5,697 bases of DNA from contig JACQVL010000136.1 of NCBI GenBank assembly GCA_016209865.1, positions 1 to 5,697 on the forward strand, written 5' to 3'. Of this stretch, positions 5,158 to 5,697 are shown in pieces. Source of the DNA: Candidatus Latescibacterota bacterium (GTDB taxonomy: Bacteria > JAAXHH01 > JACQVL01). The notes beneath the pieces are model-generated. The model did no database searches and was not told the DNA's origin. It saw nothing but the letters and a program-made list of their open reading frames with translations. Both the position numbers and the translations under genes were made by a program. How positions within the stretch are numbered: the first letter of the stretch is position 1; the number at the start of each line of letters is the position of its first letter.

Positions 5158-5697
5158 CTACTCCACAATCACGCGGCATAACGCTTTCGCACGCAGGGAC
5201 AGCGTCTCGTAGACCGCCCGTGGAAGAGGGGTTTCCAGGTTCGGGAGACGAAACCAGGGGGCGGTGTACCCGGCGCTGGTCATCGGCCGGATTTCGTCCG
5301 AGTCGTTGGCCGTGCCGCCGTGCCAGCAGCGCACGTCCCGGATGATCGCCGTCCCCGTCGGGGCGCACACGATCGACTGCTTCATGCGATCCGGTTCTTG
5401 TTCCAACGTGGGAATGGGATGGCGGGATCGATGTGTCCCCGGCACGAACCGGATCGCCCCGTTGATCGTCTTGAACTCGATCATCAGATAGTTGACGACG
5501 ATAAACGGGGGCGGGACATCGCGCACTGTCACCTGTCCCAGCGGGTCGTGAAAGACATCGCCAAGATCGGAGTGCAGGGGTTGAATCGTCGCTCCCGGCG
5601 CTGAGTAATCCCCTCCCGCGCCGCTGCACAGGTACTCGGCGCTCTCCCAGATTCTGTCCAGGATCGGCAGCACCGTCGGCAGGTCGATCAGTTGGAC
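5158..5697 (-). CDS. PhyH-family Fe(II)/2-oxoglutarate-dependent oxygenase (5' partial)
   Basis: This is the C-terminal 179 residues of a phytanoyl-CoA dioxygenase-like enzyme, which would hydroxylate an unknown small substrate using Fe(II), O2 and 2-oxoglutarate. In fragment numbering from the window edge, the iron ligands are H42 and D44 (PLHSD) and H126 (CWHGG), with R137 as the 2-oxoglutarate-binding arginine. The conserved GAIRFVPGTHRSRH segment covers 80-93. The frame stays open through the last base of the window. The GTG at 5673 has only 24 bases before the edge, shows no ribosome binding site and lies inside the fold, so the true start is outside and about 80-120 residues are missing. 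PhyH relatives include halogenases and epimerases of secondary metabolism, so the substrate cannot be named. The catalytic set is complete, so this is not a pseudogene in the part seen. It is followed by the GYD gene in the same direction. Confidence 0.9.
   Translation of the reverse strand, partial: VQLIDLPTVLPILDRIWESAEYLCSGAGGDYSAPGATIQPLHSDLGDVFHDPLGQVTVRDVPPPFIVVNYLMIEFKTINGAIRFVPGTHRSRHPIPTLEQEPDRMKQSIVCAPTGTAIIRDVRCWHGGTANDSDEIRPMTSAGYTAPWFRLPNLETPLPRAVYETLSLRAKALCRVIVE

Noticed and set aside
5093-5629. A 178-codon minus-strand open frame overlapping the PhyH gene
   Set aside because: Its translation is low-complexity and shifted relative to the frame that carries the complete HxD...H and Arg motifs.

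Overview
The window is GC-rich (roughly 60 % by eye, not counted) and densely coded: seven protein genes, two of them cut by the window edges, and no RNA gene. The first gene, an MltD-type lytic transglycosylase with LysM repeats, points to a Gram-negative-type cell wall. A Fe-S TrmA/RlmD-type RNA methyltransferase, a GYD-domain protein and a PhyH-family oxygenase fit many environmental lineages, so I do not name a taxon.

Left part (1-2813, + strand): the 3' portion of a multi-LysM murein lytic transglycosylase overlaps, by an ATGA junction, a complete RNA (uracil-5-)-methyltransferase of the TrmA/RlmD family. These two look like housekeeping genes that are translationally coupled.

Middle part (2814-4779, + strand): this is the accessory-looking section. 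It opens with a four-copy 8-bp tandem array. Next come a small beta-class DNA methyltransferase with no restriction endonuclease beside it, a short terminator-like hairpin, and an AT-rich island with a sigma70-like promoter. A 152-residue SWIM/zinc-ribbon protein follows, then a 107-bp inverted pair of 7-bp repeat arrays, and finally a 137-residue protein resembling DUF1828. If there is an undescribed system in the window, this DNA methyltransferase - SWIM - DUF1828-like trio is the best candidate. That rests on gene content and shared strand; nothing in the sequence proves a joint function.

Right part (4827-5697, - strand): a convergent two-gene unit encodes a PhyH-family Fe(II)/2-oxoglutarate oxygenase (N-terminus beyond the window edge) followed after 40 bp by a 96-residue GYD-domain protein with a strong ribosome binding site. 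It meets the middle cluster tail to tail across 47 bp with no clear terminator.

Across the + strand genes the rare leucine codon TTA occurs mostly just before alanine GCN codons, a context bias worth testing genome-wide.
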